Assembly: GCA_900471525.1 (NCBI GenBank)
Contig: UCEZ01000006.1
Span: 111,109-175,108 of the forward strand
Direction of reading: 5' to 3'
DNA: 64,000 nt
Source: Hyphomicrobiales bacterium
GTDB lineage: Bacteria; Pseudomonadota; Alphaproteobacteria; Rhizobiales; Rhizobiaceae
Shown: piece after piece, positions 27,156 to 38,245 of the stretch
Layout: every line of letters starts with the position of its first letter
Position numbering within the stretch: position 1 is the stretch's first letter
Notes under the pieces: model-generated
Databases searched by the model: none
Told to the model about the DNA's origin: nothing
Seen by the model: only the letters and a program-made list of their open reading frames with translations
Made by a program: the position numbers and the translations under genes

Positions 27156-28274
27156 ATGACACGGCATTTGCTCGGCGGCGGTACTGAGCTTGCAATGGGA
27201 GATGCGGCTATGGCTTTAAACGAAACCGACAGCATACATGAACGCGAAGCGGCGAATTCCTTGGAAAACGACAAGTCCGTGCCGCCTGCAAAGCCCCGCA
27301 GTCGTCCTGGCGTTATCGCCGCCGCAGTTTACGAACACGGCCAGCGTATCCTCGATATCGAAATAAAGGACGCGCACAAATGGAAAGGCCGTGACAAGGC
27401 GGTGGTCTGGATCGGCCTGCACGAGCCGGACGAGGCGCTGTTGCGCGAAGTCCAGGCGGAGTTCGGGCTGCATGAGCTGGCGATCGAAGATGCCGGCCAT
27501 GCCCACCAGCGCCCCAAGCTGGAAATCTATGGCGACGCGATCTTTGTGGTGGCGCGTACCGCTCATATGAGTGACGAGGAGATCGTTTTCGGCGAGACCC
27601 ATCTGTTTGTTGGCCGTGGTTATGTCGTCTCGGTGCGCCATGGACCATCGACCTCATACAATACCGTGCGGCAGCGCTGCGAGGCCTCGCCGGCGGCGCT
27701 GGCTCATGGCGAGAACTATATCCTCTATTCCATCCTCGATTTTATCGTCGACAACTACATGCCCGTCGTCGAGGGCATCCACGCGGAGGTCGAGGAGCTG
27801 GAAGAGCGGCTGCTGCGCGAACGGCTGGACAAGAAGGACATCGAACGACTCTATTTCCTGCGCCGGAGTCTACTTCGCCTGCGCAATGCGGTCGTCCCCT
27901 TGGTCGATGTCTGCCGGCGGCACGAGCATCTCGATCTGCCGGGCATGGACGCAACGTTGCATGCGCTGTTTCGCGACGTCACCGATCATGTGCGCCGGGT
28001 TCAGGAAGATATCGACACCTTGCGTGAGGTTCTCGCCTTCACCTTCGAAGCCAGCCTGATGATCGGCCAGTCCGAGCAGACCGAAATCTCGCGCAAGCTT
28101 GCGTCCTGGGCCGCGATCCTGGCAGTACCAACCGCGATTGCCGGCATCTATGGGATGAACTTCGACGACATGCCGGAACTGAAGTTCAAGTACGGCTATT
28201 TCGTCGTCCTGGCGCTCATCTTTGTTGTCTGCAGCATGCTCTACCGCATGTTCCGGCGCGCGAAGTGGCTCTGA
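27156..28274 (+). CDS. corA: CorA-type magnesium transporter
   Basis: A 372-residue CorA-family divalent cation channel. A long cytoplasmic domain (about 45-300) with the stalk helix is followed by two C-terminal membrane helices. The selectivity motif GMN is at about residues 331-333 (IYGMNFDDMPEL). The protein ends in a short basic tail, as usual. The first 40 residues are not conserved; ATG at 27156 has AGAGG upstream, and ATG at 27210 (with GGAG upstream) is an alternative start. Ion preference (Mg, Co or Zn) cannot be told from sequence. Confidence 0.9.
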   Translation: MTRHLLGGGTELAMGDAAMALNETDSIHEREAANSLENDKSVPPAKPRSRPGVIAAAVYEHGQRILDIEIKDAHKWKGRDKAVVWIGLHEPDEALLREVQAEFGLHELAIEDAGHAHQRPKLEIYGDAIFVVARTAHMSDEEIVFGETHLFVGRGYVVSVRHGPSTSYNTVRQRCEASPAALAHGENYILYSILDFIVDNYMPVVEGIHAEVEELEERLLRERLDKKDIERLYFLRRSLLRLRNAVVPLVDVCRRHEHLDLPGMDATLHALFRDVTDHVRRVQEDIDTLREVLAFTFEASLMIGQSEQTEISRKLASWAAILAVPTAIAGIYGMNFDDMPELKFKYGYFVVLALIFVVCSMLYRMFRRAKWL

Positions 28275-28284
28275 GGCGAGGCGA

Positions 28285-29073
28285 TCAGATGAGGCGCAGC
28301 CCCTTGAGGCTGGCATGGCCGTCCTTGCCGATAATGATGTGATCGTGAACGGTAATCCCAAGCGGCTTTGCCGTGTCGATGATCATCTTGGTCATCTCGA
28401 TGTCGGCACGAGAGGGTGTCGGATCGCCTGATGGATGGTTGTGGACGAGGATGAGCGCGGTTGCCGAGAGTTCGAGCGCCCGCTTCACCACCTCGCGCGG
28501 ATAGACCGGCGTATGATCGACGGTGCCGGTCTGCTGCACTTCGTCGGCAATCAGGGCGTTGCGCTTGTCGAGGAAGAGGATGCGGAACTGCTCGCGGGTC
28601 TCATGCGCCATGGCGGCGTGGCAGTATTCAATTACCGATGACCATGAGGCCAGAACCTGCTTGCCCTTGAGTTCGCTCTTCAGCGTTCGGTGAGCGACAG
28701 TCGAGATGAGTTTCAGGTCGAAGGCCACTGCCTCGCCGACACCTTTCACCTCCTGCAAAAGGGCCGGAGAGGCGCCGAAGACGCCGGCAAGCGTACCGAA
28801 ACGTTCCAGCAGCGCCTTGGCGATGGGTTTGGTGTCTCTACGCGGAATCAGCCGGAACAGCAGCAATTCAAGAATTTCATAGTCTGCCAGCGCGGTATCG
28901 CCGTGGTCCTTGTAGCGCGTCCGCAACCGATCGCGATGACCATGATAGTGCGCGTCGTCCGGCTGGGCAGCCACCATGCCAAGGCCCGCGCGTTTTGGCG
29001 GCTGTTCGGCGAAAAAGCCCCTTTCGTCAGCCGGTTGCGAAATCTCGCTGTCGGAAGAAGGGGGCTTCGTCAT
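28285..29073 (-). CDS. radC: RadC family JAMM-domain protein
   Basis: A 262-residue RadC-family protein. An N-terminal helix-hairpin-helix region ([18 protein letters not shown]) precedes the JAB/MPN metalloprotease-like domain with [18 protein letters not shown] at about residue 210. The family was once linked to DNA repair, but its activity is not established. It converges with corA and lies 9 bp downstream of map on the same strand, so the two are probably cotranscribed. Confidence 0.92.
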   Translation of the reverse strand: MTKPPSSDSEISQPADERGFFAEQPPKRAGLGMVAAQPDDAHYHGHRDRLRTRYKDHGDTALADYEILELLLFRLIPRRDTKPIAKALLERFGTLAGVFGASPALLQEVKGVGEAVAFDLKLISTVAHRTLKSELKGKQVLASWSSVIEYCHAAMAHETREQFRILFLDKRNALIADEVQQTGTVDHTPVYPREVVKRALELSATALILVHNHPSGDPTPSRADIEMTKMIIDTAKPLGITVHDHIIIGKDGHASLKGLRLI

Positions 29074-29081
29074 TGGAGACC

Positions 29082-29909
29082 CTAAGCTGGAAGGCCCGGG
29101 CGGTCGAGACCGGCCGGCGACAGGGTGAAAATCTCGCAGCCGGTCGCTGTGACGCCAACCGCATGCTCATATTGTGCCGATAGAGACCGGTCGCGGGTGA
29201 CCGCCGTCCAGCCATCGGCCAGCACCTTTACATGCGGACGGCCGAGATTGATCATCGGCTCGATCGTGAAGATCATGCCTTCGCGCATTTCAGGGCCTTC
29301 GTTCGCCCGGCCGTAATGCAGAATATTTGGAGCGTCATGGAACAGGCGTCCGACGCCATGGCCGCAGAAGTCGCGCACCACCGAGCAGCGCTCGGCTTCG
29401 GCGAAGGTCTGGATGGCTTCGCCGATAGCGCCGGTGCGCGCGCCGGGCTTGACGGCGGCGATGCCGCGCATCAGGCATTCATGGGTGACTTCGAGCAGGC
29501 GCTGGGCCGCGCGCTTGATCTCGCCGACCGGATACATCCGGCTGGAATCGCCGTGCCAGCCATCGATAATGTAGGTGACGTCGATGTTGACGATATCGCC
29601 CTCGCGCAACGGTTTCTCGTTGGGAATGCCGTGGCAGACGACGTGATTGATCGAGGTGCAGGAAGATTTGGTATAACCGCGGTAGTTCAAGGTTGCGGGC
29701 AGGGCGTTGTGATCCATGCCGAAGTCGAAGACGAAACGATCGATCTCGTCTGTCGTCACCCCCGGTTTGACGCGGCTTGCCAGTTCGTCGAGGCAGCGTG
29801 CGGTTATCTGGCAGGCGCGCTTGATCCCGGCAAAATCCTCGGGCGTATAGAGACGGATGACGCCGGTATTCTTGTAGGGCGCGGACGCTGCCTCGATATA
29901 AGTGACCAT
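29082..29909 (-). CDS. map: Methionine aminopeptidase, type I
   Basis: A 275-residue MetAP that removes the initiator methionine. The metal ligands are visible in order: the aspartates in [19 protein letters not shown], the histidine in [14 protein letters not shown], and the glutamates in [10 protein letters not shown] and after SAQYEH. It is of normal length and shares an operon with radC downstream and possibly sfsA upstream (31-bp gap). Confidence 0.96.
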   Translation of the reverse strand: MVTYIEAASAPYKNTGVIRLYTPEDFAGIKRACQITARCLDELASRVKPGVTTDEIDRFVFDFGMDHNALPATLNYRGYTKSSCTSINHVVCHGIPNEKPLREGDIVNIDVTYIIDGWHGDSSRMYPVGEIKRAAQRLLEVTHECLMRGIAAVKPGARTGAIGEAIQTFAEAERCSVVRDFCGHGVGRLFHDAPNILHYGRANEGPEMREGMIFTIEPMINLGRPHVKVLADGWTAVTRDRSLSAQYEHAVGVTATGCEIFTLSPAGLDRPGLPA

Positions 29910-29939
29910 TACAATACTTTCAGTTGTCTTTCATAAATG

Positions 29940-30659
29940 TCATAGATCAGCACAGGCGGGTTCGTCCATCGGGATCAGTCCATCCGGCGCAATTTGCTGC
30001 GGCGAAACCCGGCATTTGACGGCAAAGGCCTCGACCCCGCGCAGTGTCGCCCGTCGGAATGCCTTGGCATAGAGCGGATCAAGATCATCGCAGATCCTCA
30101 TTGTCGCGCAGTCATCCCGCTGGATGAGGTAGATCATGATGCCGCGGTGTCCTGCCTCGACCATGTCGCCGAGTTCTTCCAAGTGTTTCGCACCGCGCGC
30201 TGTCGGGCTATCGGGGAATTCGGCGAGGCCGGACGTCCGGCTGAAATGCACGTTCTTGACCTCGACATAGGCATGGCCGTGCTCCGCATCGCTTAGAAGC
30301 ATGTCGATACGCGAATTCCGGCCATATTTCTGCTCGCGCTGCAATGTCGAATAGAGATGCAGGTCATCAATCTGGCCGGCCCGGATTGCTTCTTCCGCCA
30401 ACCTGTTCGGCAGTCCGGTATTGATGCCGACGACGGTGCCGCCGACTTCGACCATCTCCAGCATATGTCTGTATTTTCGCGTCGGGCTATCATGTTCGGA
30501 AAGCCAGATGCGCGAACCGGGTGTCGTCAGCCCGCGCATCGATCCGGTGTTGGGACAAGAACCAGTGATCGCGCGCCCGTCTTCAAGCACGGCATCGAAG
30601 AGAAATCGCTTGTAGCGCTGGATGAGGACGGCGGGCACCAGCGGCCTGTCGAAGAGCAT
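29940..30659 (-). CDS. sfsA: Sugar fermentation stimulation protein SfsA
   Basis: A 239-residue SfsA. The family landmarks are [40 protein letters not shown] and [17 protein letters not shown]. The DxK-like residues suggest a nuclease fold; E. coli SfsA binds DNA and affects maltose metabolism genes. The molecular role in rhizobia is not known. It lies upstream of map and downstream of phaC on the same strand. Confidence 0.93.
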   Translation of the reverse strand: MLFDRPLVPAVLIQRYKRFLFDAVLEDGRAITGSCPNTGSMRGLTTPGSRIWLSEHDSPTRKYRHMLEMVEVGGTVVGINTGLPNRLAEEAIRAGQIDDLHLYSTLQREQKYGRNSRIDMLLSDAEHGHAYVEVKNVHFSRTSGLAEFPDSPTARGAKHLEELGDMVEAGHRGIMIYLIQRDDCATMRICDDLDPLYAKAFRRATLRGVEAFAVKCRVSPQQIAPDGLIPMDEPACADL

Positions 30660-30683
30660 GAAGTGTGCGTGTCCGTTGTTTGG

Positions 30684-32537
30684 TCAGGCGCGGGCTCGGA
30701 CGTAGGAGCCCGGTGCTTCTTCGAGTGAATTGAGCTTTCCGCCGGTCTTTCGTGCTGGCACGCGTTCATTGTCGAGAGCTTCGATCCATGTCTGCCAGTG
30801 CGGCCACCAGGATCCGGGCGTTTCGTTTGCCGTCTTCACCCAGTCGTCGAAATCGCCCGTGGCAGGCCCGCCGGTCCAGAACTGGTATTTGCCCTTGTCT
30901 GGCGGGTTGACGACACCCGCGATGTGGCCGGAGCCGGACATGACATAGGTTACCTTGCCGCCGAAGAACTGGCTGCCGACGAAGACTGACTTTGCCGGCG
31001 CGATATGGTCTTCCTTGGTGGCAAGGTTGTAGATCGGAATTTTCACGCTGCCGAGCGAGATTTTTTTTCCGGCCAGCACCATTTCGCCCTTGGTCAGGTT
31101 GTTCTGGAGATAGCAATTGCGCAGGTAGAAGGAGTGGTTTGCCGCTGGCATGCGGGTTGAATCGGAATTCCAGTAGAGCAGGTCGAACGCTGACGGCTCC
31201 TGACCCTTCAGATAGTTGTTGACGAAATAGGGCCAGATGAGATCGGAGGCGCGCAGCATATTGAAGGCCATGGCCATCTTCGAACCGTCGAGATAGCCGG
31301 TCTCCTTCATCCGCTCTTCCATCTGGGCGATCTGCTCCTCGTCGGCAAAAACCTTGAGGTCGCCGGCATGGGTGAAATCGACCTGTGTGGTAAACAGCGT
31401 CGCCGAGCGGATGCGTGTGTCGCCTTCCTGCGCATGCAGGGCAAGCGTGGCTGCAAGCAGCGTTCCGCCGACGCAATAGCCGATCGCGTTGACATCCTCT
31501 TCGCCGGTCGCCTGGCGGATGCTGTCGAGGGCGAAGCCGACACCTTCCCGGGCGTAGGATTCCCAATCCTTGTTGGCGTGGCGTTCGTCCGGATTGACCC
31601 ATGAGATCACGAAGACTGTATGCCCCTGATCTACAGCCCATTTGATGAAGGATTTTTGCGGGTTGAGGTCCAGCACATAGAATTTGTTGATCCAGGGCGG
31701 GCAGATCAAAAGCGGACGTTTCAGCACCGTCTCGGTGGAGGCATCATATTGCAGGACCTGGCAGACATCGCTCTGAGCGATGACCTTGCCGGGCGTGATT
31801 GCGATGTTCTCGCCGACCGCGAATTTGCTGACATCCGTCTGGCGGAGCTTCAGATCGCCCTTGCCGGCGACGATATCCTCGGCCAGCATCTGCATGCCCT
31901 TCACGAGATTGGCGCCGCTGGACGCTACCGTTTCGCGATAGAGCTGCGGGTTGGTCGTCACGAAATTTGCGGGTGAGAGCGCGCTGGAAATCTGCCGGAC
32001 GTAGAAGGCGGCCTTGTGTTTGGTATGCTCGTCGAGGCCTTCGGCGTCGCGCACCATCCGGTCGGCCCAATTGGAGGTTATGAAATAGGCCTGACGCAGG
32101 AAATCGAAGAACGGATTGGCGACCCAGTCGGCGTCCGAAAAGCGCTTGTCATTGCGCGGCACGTCATCGGGATCGCTGACTGTCTCGCCGCTCAGCTTCT
32201 GAAAGGTGCGTGTCCACATGGAGAAGAAGCTCCCCATAAGGTAAGTCTGCGCTTCCAAAGTGCGTCGCGGGTCGGAAAGCCAGTATTCGGAAACCTTCGA
32301 GAGGGTCTTGACCATGTCGACGACCGGATCGGCGACCATGTCAGCTTTCTCACCGCTTTCACGCGGGGCAAGCCAAGCGGATGCGGCCTTGCCGAGTTGC
32401 TCGACCGTACGGGCAAGGTTGATCGCGAAGGCTTCCGGATCCTTGACGATATAGGGCTCGACGGATTTCGGGTCGAAACCGGTGAAACCATCCGTGTTGG
32501 TGCGGGTTTGGTCCTCGGTCTTCCTGTCTTCTGCCAC
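30684..32537 (-). CDS. phaC: Class I poly(3-hydroxyalkanoate) synthase PhaC
   Basis: A 617-residue polymerase that makes polyhydroxybutyrate from 3-hydroxybutyryl-CoA at granule surfaces. The lipase-like box GYCVGG carries the catalytic cysteine, with downstream [11 protein letters not shown] supplying the histidine. The N-terminal PhaC domain is complete. I chose the GTG start at 32537 ([10 protein letters not shown]) because GGAGGAAA lies six bases upstream; a longer ATG form from 32669 would add 44 residues that do not resemble the family. Confidence 0.94.
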   Translation of the reverse strand: MAEDRKTEDQTRTNTDGFTGFDPKSVEPYIVKDPEAFAINLARTVEQLGKAASAWLAPRESGEKADMVADPVVDMVKTLSKVSEYWLSDPRRTLEAQTYLMGSFFSMWTRTFQKLSGETVSDPDDVPRNDKRFSDADWVANPFFDFLRQAYFITSNWADRMVRDAEGLDEHTKHKAAFYVRQISSALSPANFVTTNPQLYRETVASSGANLVKGMQMLAEDIVAGKGDLKLRQTDVSKFAVGENIAITPGKVIAQSDVCQVLQYDASTETVLKRPLLICPPWINKFYVLDLNPQKSFIKWAVDQGHTVFVISWVNPDERHANKDWESYAREGVGFALDSIRQATGEEDVNAIGYCVGGTLLAATLALHAQEGDTRIRSATLFTTQVDFTHAGDLKVFADEEQIAQMEERMKETGYLDGSKMAMAFNMLRASDLIWPYFVNNYLKGQEPSAFDLLYWNSDSTRMPAANHSFYLRNCYLQNNLTKGEMVLAGKKISLGSVKIPIYNLATKEDHIAPAKSVFVGSQFFGGKVTYVMSGSGHIAGVVNPPDKGKYQFWTGGPATGDFDDWVKTANETPGSWWPHWQTWIEALDNERVPARKTGGKLNSLEEAPGSYVRARA

Positions 32538-32686
32538 CCAGTTTCCTCCACAGATGTTTGTTTGTTTTGTCTTTTTACATTCTGCCTTAAAATGATTACA
32601 AGTGCCAGCGCATGTTGGACTCAGGGGTGCCCGGCAGTCGGCCGACTTCGAACAGAGGTTCAACGGCATGTGTCGGGTATGGCGAG

Positions 32687-33049
32687 ATGATGAAGTCGGG
32701 GAAAGCAGCGATGATGCGGATGGTGACGGCCTTTGGACTGGCAGGTTTGACGCTTGCCCTTGCCGCCTGCAGTTCCACGGCGGTCGAGGAGCAGCCGTCG
32801 ATCTATTCCGCCACGATGGCCAAGCCCATTCCCGCCGACGTCTATCCGGTCATCGAAGGCAAATTGCCGGCAGCAAGCACCCAGATGAGCAACGAAGAGG
32901 CCGCAAGTCAGTCGGCACGGCTGACGGCGCTTGGGGCTGCTCGCTCGTCCGGAAAAATATCCGAAGCCGAATATCAGCGTCGCCTAAAGGAGCTGCAGCT
33001 GCTTGCCGCCAATCACGGGGCCGACACGCTGAAGCAGATACAGAATTAG
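32687..33049 (+). CDS. Small lipoprotein, about 120 aa
   Basis: A predicted lipoprotein: a hydrophobic signal ending LALAACSS (lipobox) and a mature part of about 90 residues. The C-terminus has the helical stretch [20 protein letters not shown], which resembles the short SHOCT-type end of other small proteins ([10 protein letters not shown]). The precise start is uncertain; ATG at 32687 is one option and ATG at 32711 another. It is divergent from phaC and has no known role. Confidence 0.72.
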   Translation: MMKSGKAAMMRMVTAFGLAGLTLALAACSSTAVEEQPSIYSATMAKPIPADVYPVIEGKLPAASTQMSNEEAASQSARLTALGAARSSGKISEAEYQRRLKELQLLAANHGADTLKQIQN

Positions 33050-33171
33050 CACTTGCGTTTCGACTGATTTGGACGCAAAGCGTTTCATGGCCGCGTGGGC
33101 CTGATTGCACCGCGCGCGTCTCCTTGCACGCATGATTCCAGCATGGGGACGGCGCAAGACGAGGTTTAGAG

Positions 33172-34389
33172 ATGGAAGAGTTTCACAAAGTCCGGCGTCT
33201 GCCGCCTTACGTTTTCGAACAGGTCAACCGTTTGAAAGCCAGCGCGCGAGCGGGTGGAGCCGATATCATCGACCTCGGCATGGGCAATCCGGACCTTCCG
33301 ACGCCGCAATCCGTGGTCGACAAGCTGTGCGAGGTCGTTCAGGACCCGCGCACCCACCGTTATTCGTCCTCGAAGGGCATTCCGGGTCTTCGCCGTGCGC
33401 AGGCCGCCTATTATGCCCGCCGCTTCGGTGTCAAGCTCAACCCCGATACCCAGGTCGTGGCGACGCTCGGTTCCAAGGAAGGCTTCGCCAATATGGCGCA
33501 GGCGATCACTGCGCCCGGCGACGTGATCCTCTGCCCGAACCCAACCTATCCGATCCATGCTTTCGGCTTCCTGATGACCGGCGGCGTGATCCGTTCGATT
33601 TCCGTCGAGCCGGACGATACGTTCTTCCCGCCGCTCGAGCGGGCCATCCGCCATTCCATCCCCAAGCCGATCGCGCTGGTCATCAACTATCCGTCCAACC
33701 CGACGGCGCATGTGGCAACGCTCGACTTCTACAAGGAAGTTGTCGCGTTTGCGAAGAAGCACGACATCGTCATCCTGTCGGATCTCGCCTATTCGGAAAT
33801 CTACTTCGACGGCGTCCTGCCGCCGTCCGTTCTCGAAGTTCCGGGCGCGATGGACAACACCGTCGAATTCACCTCGATGTCGAAGACATTCTCCATGCCC
33901 GGCTGGCGCATGGGCTTTGCTGTCGGCAACGAGCGCCTGATCGCCGCCTTGACGCGGGTCAAGTCCTATCTCGACTATGGTGCGTTCACACCGATCCAGG
34001 TGGCGGCGACCCATGCGCTGAACGGCGACGGTTCCGACATTGCAGAGGTGCGCAATATCTACAAACGCCGCCGCGACGTGCTGGTCGAAAGCTTCGGCAA
34101 GGCTGGATGGGATGTGCCGCCGCCTGCCGCCACCATGTTTGCCTGGGCAAAAATTCCTGAAAAGTTCCGTCATCTCGGCTCGCTGGAATTTTCCAAGCTG
34201 CTGGTCGAGAAGGCTGACATTGCCGTGGCGCCGGGCATCGGCTTCGGCGAGCAGGGCGACGACTACATCCGTATCGCGCTCGTTGAAAACGAACACCGGA
34301 TTCGTCAGGCCGCCCGTAGCCTGAAGAAGTTTCTCTCGACGGCGGATGACACGCTCCACAACGTCATCTCGCTGAACGCCCATCGCTGA
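33172..34389 (+). CDS. alaC: AlaC-type PLP aminotransferase
   Basis: A 405-residue class I aminotransferase of the AlaC/LL-diaminopimelate aminotransferase-like group. The PLP lysine is in TSMSKTFSMPGWRMGFAVG, with the family residues LGMGNPDLPTP near the N-terminus and INYPSNPTA in the middle. The likely reaction is glutamate-pyruvate transamination (alanine synthesis). Homoserine dehydrogenase follows, as in many alphaproteobacteria, joining this gene to aspartate-family amino acid supply. Start is ATG at 33172 with GAGG upstream. Confidence 0.92.
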   Translation: MEEFHKVRRLPPYVFEQVNRLKASARAGGADIIDLGMGNPDLPTPQSVVDKLCEVVQDPRTHRYSSSKGIPGLRRAQAAYYARRFGVKLNPDTQVVATLGSKEGFANMAQAITAPGDVILCPNPTYPIHAFGFLMTGGVIRSISVEPDDTFFPPLERAIRHSIPKPIALVINYPSNPTAHVATLDFYKEVVAFAKKHDIVILSDLAYSEIYFDGVLPPSVLEVPGAMDNTVEFTSMSKTFSMPGWRMGFAVGNERLIAALTRVKSYLDYGAFTPIQVAATHALNGDGSDIAEVRNIYKRRRDVLVESFGKAGWDVPPPAATMFAWAKIPEKFRHLGSLEFSKLLVEKADIAVAPGIGFGEQGDDYIRIALVENEHRIRQAARSLKKFLSTADDTLHNVISLNAHR

Positions 34390-34423
34390 GGGGCTCCGGC
34401 ACCCTCAAAATCTGCTCCGCCGC

Positions 34424-34447
34424 TTCAGGCGGAGCCTTCTCGACATG
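34424..34447 (+). terminator. Hairpin between alaC and hom
   Basis: GCTCCGCC pairs with GGCGGAGC around a 6-base loop, followed by CTTCTCG with few T residues. It lies in the 72-bp gap between the aminotransferase and hom and may only partly terminate, allowing graded expression of hom. Confidence 0.5.
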
Positions 34448-34461
34448 TTAGGAAATCGTGA

Positions 34462-35784
<1,323 letters not shown>

Positions 35785-35807
35785 CCCAATCTGCGACGCA
35801 TTTTTTC

Positions 35808-35844
35808 GCGGCCCCATCCGGTTTTCATATCCGGATGGGGCCGC
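35808..35844 (+). other. 14-bp perfect hairpin after hom
   Basis: GCGGCCCCATCCGG (35808-35821) and CCGGATGGGGCCGC (35831-35844) form a perfect 14-bp stem with a 9-base loop. It lies 23 bases after the hom stop. There is no T-run after it on the plus strand, so it is either a terminator of an unusual kind or an mRNA 3' stabiliser. Confidence 0.6.
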
Positions 35845-35910
35845 TGCCGTTCCGGTTTGCGAATGCAGCAAAACCCGCGTACGAAACGGTCACAAAGGCA
35901 TAGGTGTACC

Positions 35911-37713
35911 ATGAGCGAATTGGCAGATCCCGTTCAGCGGGCGTTTCTCAATGTGGAGCGGTCGGCAACCGGTCAGCGCTGGGTGTCACGGCTTGATCAG
36001 GCCGGGCAGAACCGCGCGCTCGCCATCAGCCAGGTTCACGGCTTTTCCGATCTGATTGCCCGCGTGCTTGCGGGACGTGGCGTCACGATGGATGACGCAG
36101 TTGCATTCCTCGATCCGACCATCCGCTCGCTGATGCCCGACCCGGACACGTTGACGGACTGCAGCAAGGCCGCCGCCCGCATCGTCGCAGCAATCAAGGC
36201 GCGCGAGAAGGTTGCGATCTTCGGCGACTACGACGTGGATGGAGCTGCATCTTCGGCGCTGATGTTCCGGTTCCTGCGTCATTTCGGTGTCGAGGCGGAA
36301 ATCTATATCCCCGACAGGATTTTTGAAGGCTACGGCCCGAATCCCACCGCGATCAATCAGTTGATCGACAATGGCGCACAACTGATCATCACCGTCGATT
36401 GTGGTTCGACCAGCCACGAATCGCTTGCCGCTGCCGAGATACGGGGAATCGATGTCGTAGTCATCGACCACCATCAGGTCGGCGCGCAACTGCCGCCGTG
36501 TGTGGCGCTCGTCAATCCGAACCGGGAGGACGATCTGTCGGGGCAGGGGCATCTCTGTGCCGCCGGAGTCGTGTTTCTCGTTCTCGTCAACGCCGTGCGC
36601 CAGTTGCGCGAAAGCGGTGACAGGCGGGTCGCTTCTTTCGATCTGTTGGCTTTGCTTGACCTTGTTGCCCTGGCAACCGTCTGCGACGTCGTGCCTCTCA
36701 AGGGCTTGAACAGGGCCTATGTGGTCAAAGGACTGGTTGCCGCCCGGCACATGCAGAATCCGGGGCTGTCGGCGCTTTTTCGCAAGGCCGGTCTCGGCGG
36801 GCCGGTCACGCCCTATCATTTCGGCTTTTTGATCGGCCCCCGAATCAACGCCGGCGGGCGGATCGGCGACGCAGCACTCGGTAGCCGGTTGCTTACGCTG
36901 GACGACGAAAACGCCGCTGAAACGATCGCGGTGAAGCTCGACGAACTCAACCGCGAGCGACAGGTGATGGAGGTCGCGATGCTGGCCGAGGCAGAGGCCG
37001 AAGCGCTTGCCGAATACGGCACCGGCGAATCGGCGTCCATCATCGTCACGGCGCGAGAAAACTGGCATCCCGGTATTGTTGGCCTGCTGGCAGCACGGCT
37101 GAAAGAGAAATTCCGTCGTCCGGCCTTTGCGATCTCCTTTGATCCGAATGGCAAGGGAACAGGATCGGGCCGGTCGATCAGTGGCTTCGACATAGGAAAG
37201 GTCGTCCGGGCAGCCGTCGACAGCGGCCTGCTGGTCAAGGGCGGCGGTCATGCGATGGCAGCGGGGCTGACGGTCGAGCGCGCCAATCTCGGCAAACTGC
37301 GGCATTTCTTTGAGGAAAGGGCGCAGACTGCCATCAAGGATCTCGTTTCAGCCGAGACGCTGAAGATCGACGGCGCACTGGGGGCAGCCGGCGCCAATCT
37401 GGCGCTGATCGATCAACTCGAGCAGGCCGGCCCCTATGGGGCAGGGCATCCGCAGCCGATCTTTGCGTTGCCGGCACACAGGGTGCGCGATTCGCGGCAG
37501 GTCGGCGTCAACCACGTGAAAGTGACGCTGGAAGGCCAGGATGGTTCGCGCGTCGAAGGCATCGCCTTCCGCGCGCTCGAGACTCCGCTCGGCGATCTCT
37601 TGCTTTCGCAACGCGGCGCATCGATCCACGTTGCGGCATCCATATCTGCCGACATGTGGCAGGGAACGCGGCGGGTGCAATTGCGGGTGATCGACGCTGC
37701 GACGGCGCTCTGA
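35911..37713 (+). CDS. recJ: Single-stranded-DNA-specific exonuclease RecJ
   Basis: A 600-residue 5'-3' single-strand exonuclease of the DHH family, acting in recombination and mismatch repair. Motif I is FGDYDVDGAASSAL, the DHH motif is VVIDHHQVG, and the DHHA1 domain with KGGGHAMAAGLTV follows. I chose ATG at 35911 (MSELADPVQR) with AGGTG upstream, 18 codons inside a longer open frame. It follows hom by 126 bp. Confidence 0.95.
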   Translation: MSELADPVQRAFLNVERSATGQRWVSRLDQAGQNRALAISQVHGFSDLIARVLAGRGVTMDDAVAFLDPTIRSLMPDPDTLTDCSKAAARIVAAIKAREKVAIFGDYDVDGAASSALMFRFLRHFGVEAEIYIPDRIFEGYGPNPTAINQLIDNGAQLIITVDCGSTSHESLAAAEIRGIDVVVIDHHQVGAQLPPCVALVNPNREDDLSGQGHLCAAGVVFLVLVNAVRQLRESGDRRVASFDLLALLDLVALATVCDVVPLKGLNRAYVVKGLVAARHMQNPGLSALFRKAGLGGPVTPYHFGFLIGPRINAGGRIGDAALGSRLLTLDDENAAETIAVKLDELNRERQVMEVAMLAEAEAEALAEYGTGESASIIVTARENWHPGIVGLLAARLKEKFRRPAFAISFDPNGKGTGSGRSISGFDIGKVVRAAVDSGLLVKGGGHAMAAGLTVERANLGKLRHFFEERAQTAIKDLVSAETLKIDGALGAAGANLALIDQLEQAGPYGAGHPQPIFALPAHRVRDSRQVGVNHVKVTLEGQDGSRVEGIAFRALETPLGDLLLSQRGASIHVAASISADMWQGTRRVQLRVIDAATAL

Positions 37714-37770
37714 GCACCATGGGTCGCGCAGCTGACGAGTATGGTTCAATTTTGGGGAGTTGAAGAACCA

Positions 37771-37845
37771 TGGTACGCCCTAGGGGAGTCGAACCCCTCT
37801 TCCCAGAATGAAAATCTGGTGTCCTAACCGATAGACGAAGGGCGC
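37771..37845 (-). tRNA. tRNA-Glu (UUC), copy 1
   Basis: A 75-nt tRNA on the minus strand. The anticodon arm CCAGA-TTTTCAT-TCTGG gives TTC (Glu). The acceptor GCGCCCT/AGGGCGT closes with one wobble pair and CCA is encoded. It is identical in sequence to the second copy 260 bp away. Confidence 0.97.
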
Positions 37846-37862
37846 ATCAGTGGTGTGCGCGT

Positions 37863-37891
37863 CTTATAGTCAGGCGCCTGGGATGCTGCAA
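37863..37891 (-). promoter_or_regulatory. Promoter of tRNA-Glu copy 1
   Basis: On the minus strand, TTGCAG (37886-37891) and TATAAG (37863-37868) are separated by 17 bases, 18 bases upstream of the mature tRNA. The same arrangement precedes copy 2. Confidence 0.8.
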
Positions 37892-38033
37892 GTGCTAAAT
37901 CACGTTTTTTGATGATTTTTCGCAACAAAAACAGCGCTGAGGAAAAGAGATTCTGTGCCGTCGGCAAGCTTCGCCGACAAGGCGTAACCGCCAGGCAAAC
38001 TAAAGCTTTAGATGTCGAAGGGGAGGTTCACAA

Positions 38034-38108
38034 TGGTACGCCCTAGGGGAGTCGAACCCCTCTTCCCAGAATGAAAATCTGGTGTCCTAACCGATAGACG
38101 AAGGGCGC
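38034..38108 (-). tRNA. tRNA-Glu (UUC), copy 2
   Basis: A second 75-nt copy identical to the first, on the same strand, with encoded CCA. Only about 190 bp separates the genes. Each copy has its own promoter. Confidence 0.97.
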
Positions 38109-38125
38109 AGCCGTTGTGTGGGCGT

Positions 38126-38154
38126 CTTATAGTCAGGGCTTTTGAATACCGCAA
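38126..38154 (-). promoter_or_regulatory. Promoter of tRNA-Glu copy 2
   Basis: TTGCGG (38149-38154) and TATAAG (38126-38131) on the minus strand are spaced by 17 bases, at the same distance from the tRNA as in copy 1. The sequence right around the -10 box (GTCTTATAGTCAGG on the plus strand) is conserved between the two copies. Confidence 0.8.
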
Positions 38155-38245
38155 GCGGCAAATTTCATTTTCCTGTAAAAAAGTCCTGATAAAGCGCGAT
38201 CGATCAAAATTTCAGGAAATATCAAACAATAACAGAGGGTTGCTG

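Noticed and set aside
33166..34383. Minus-strand open frame of 405 codons opposite the aminotransferase
   Set aside because: It is exactly antisense to a complete PLP enzyme and has no recognisable motif.
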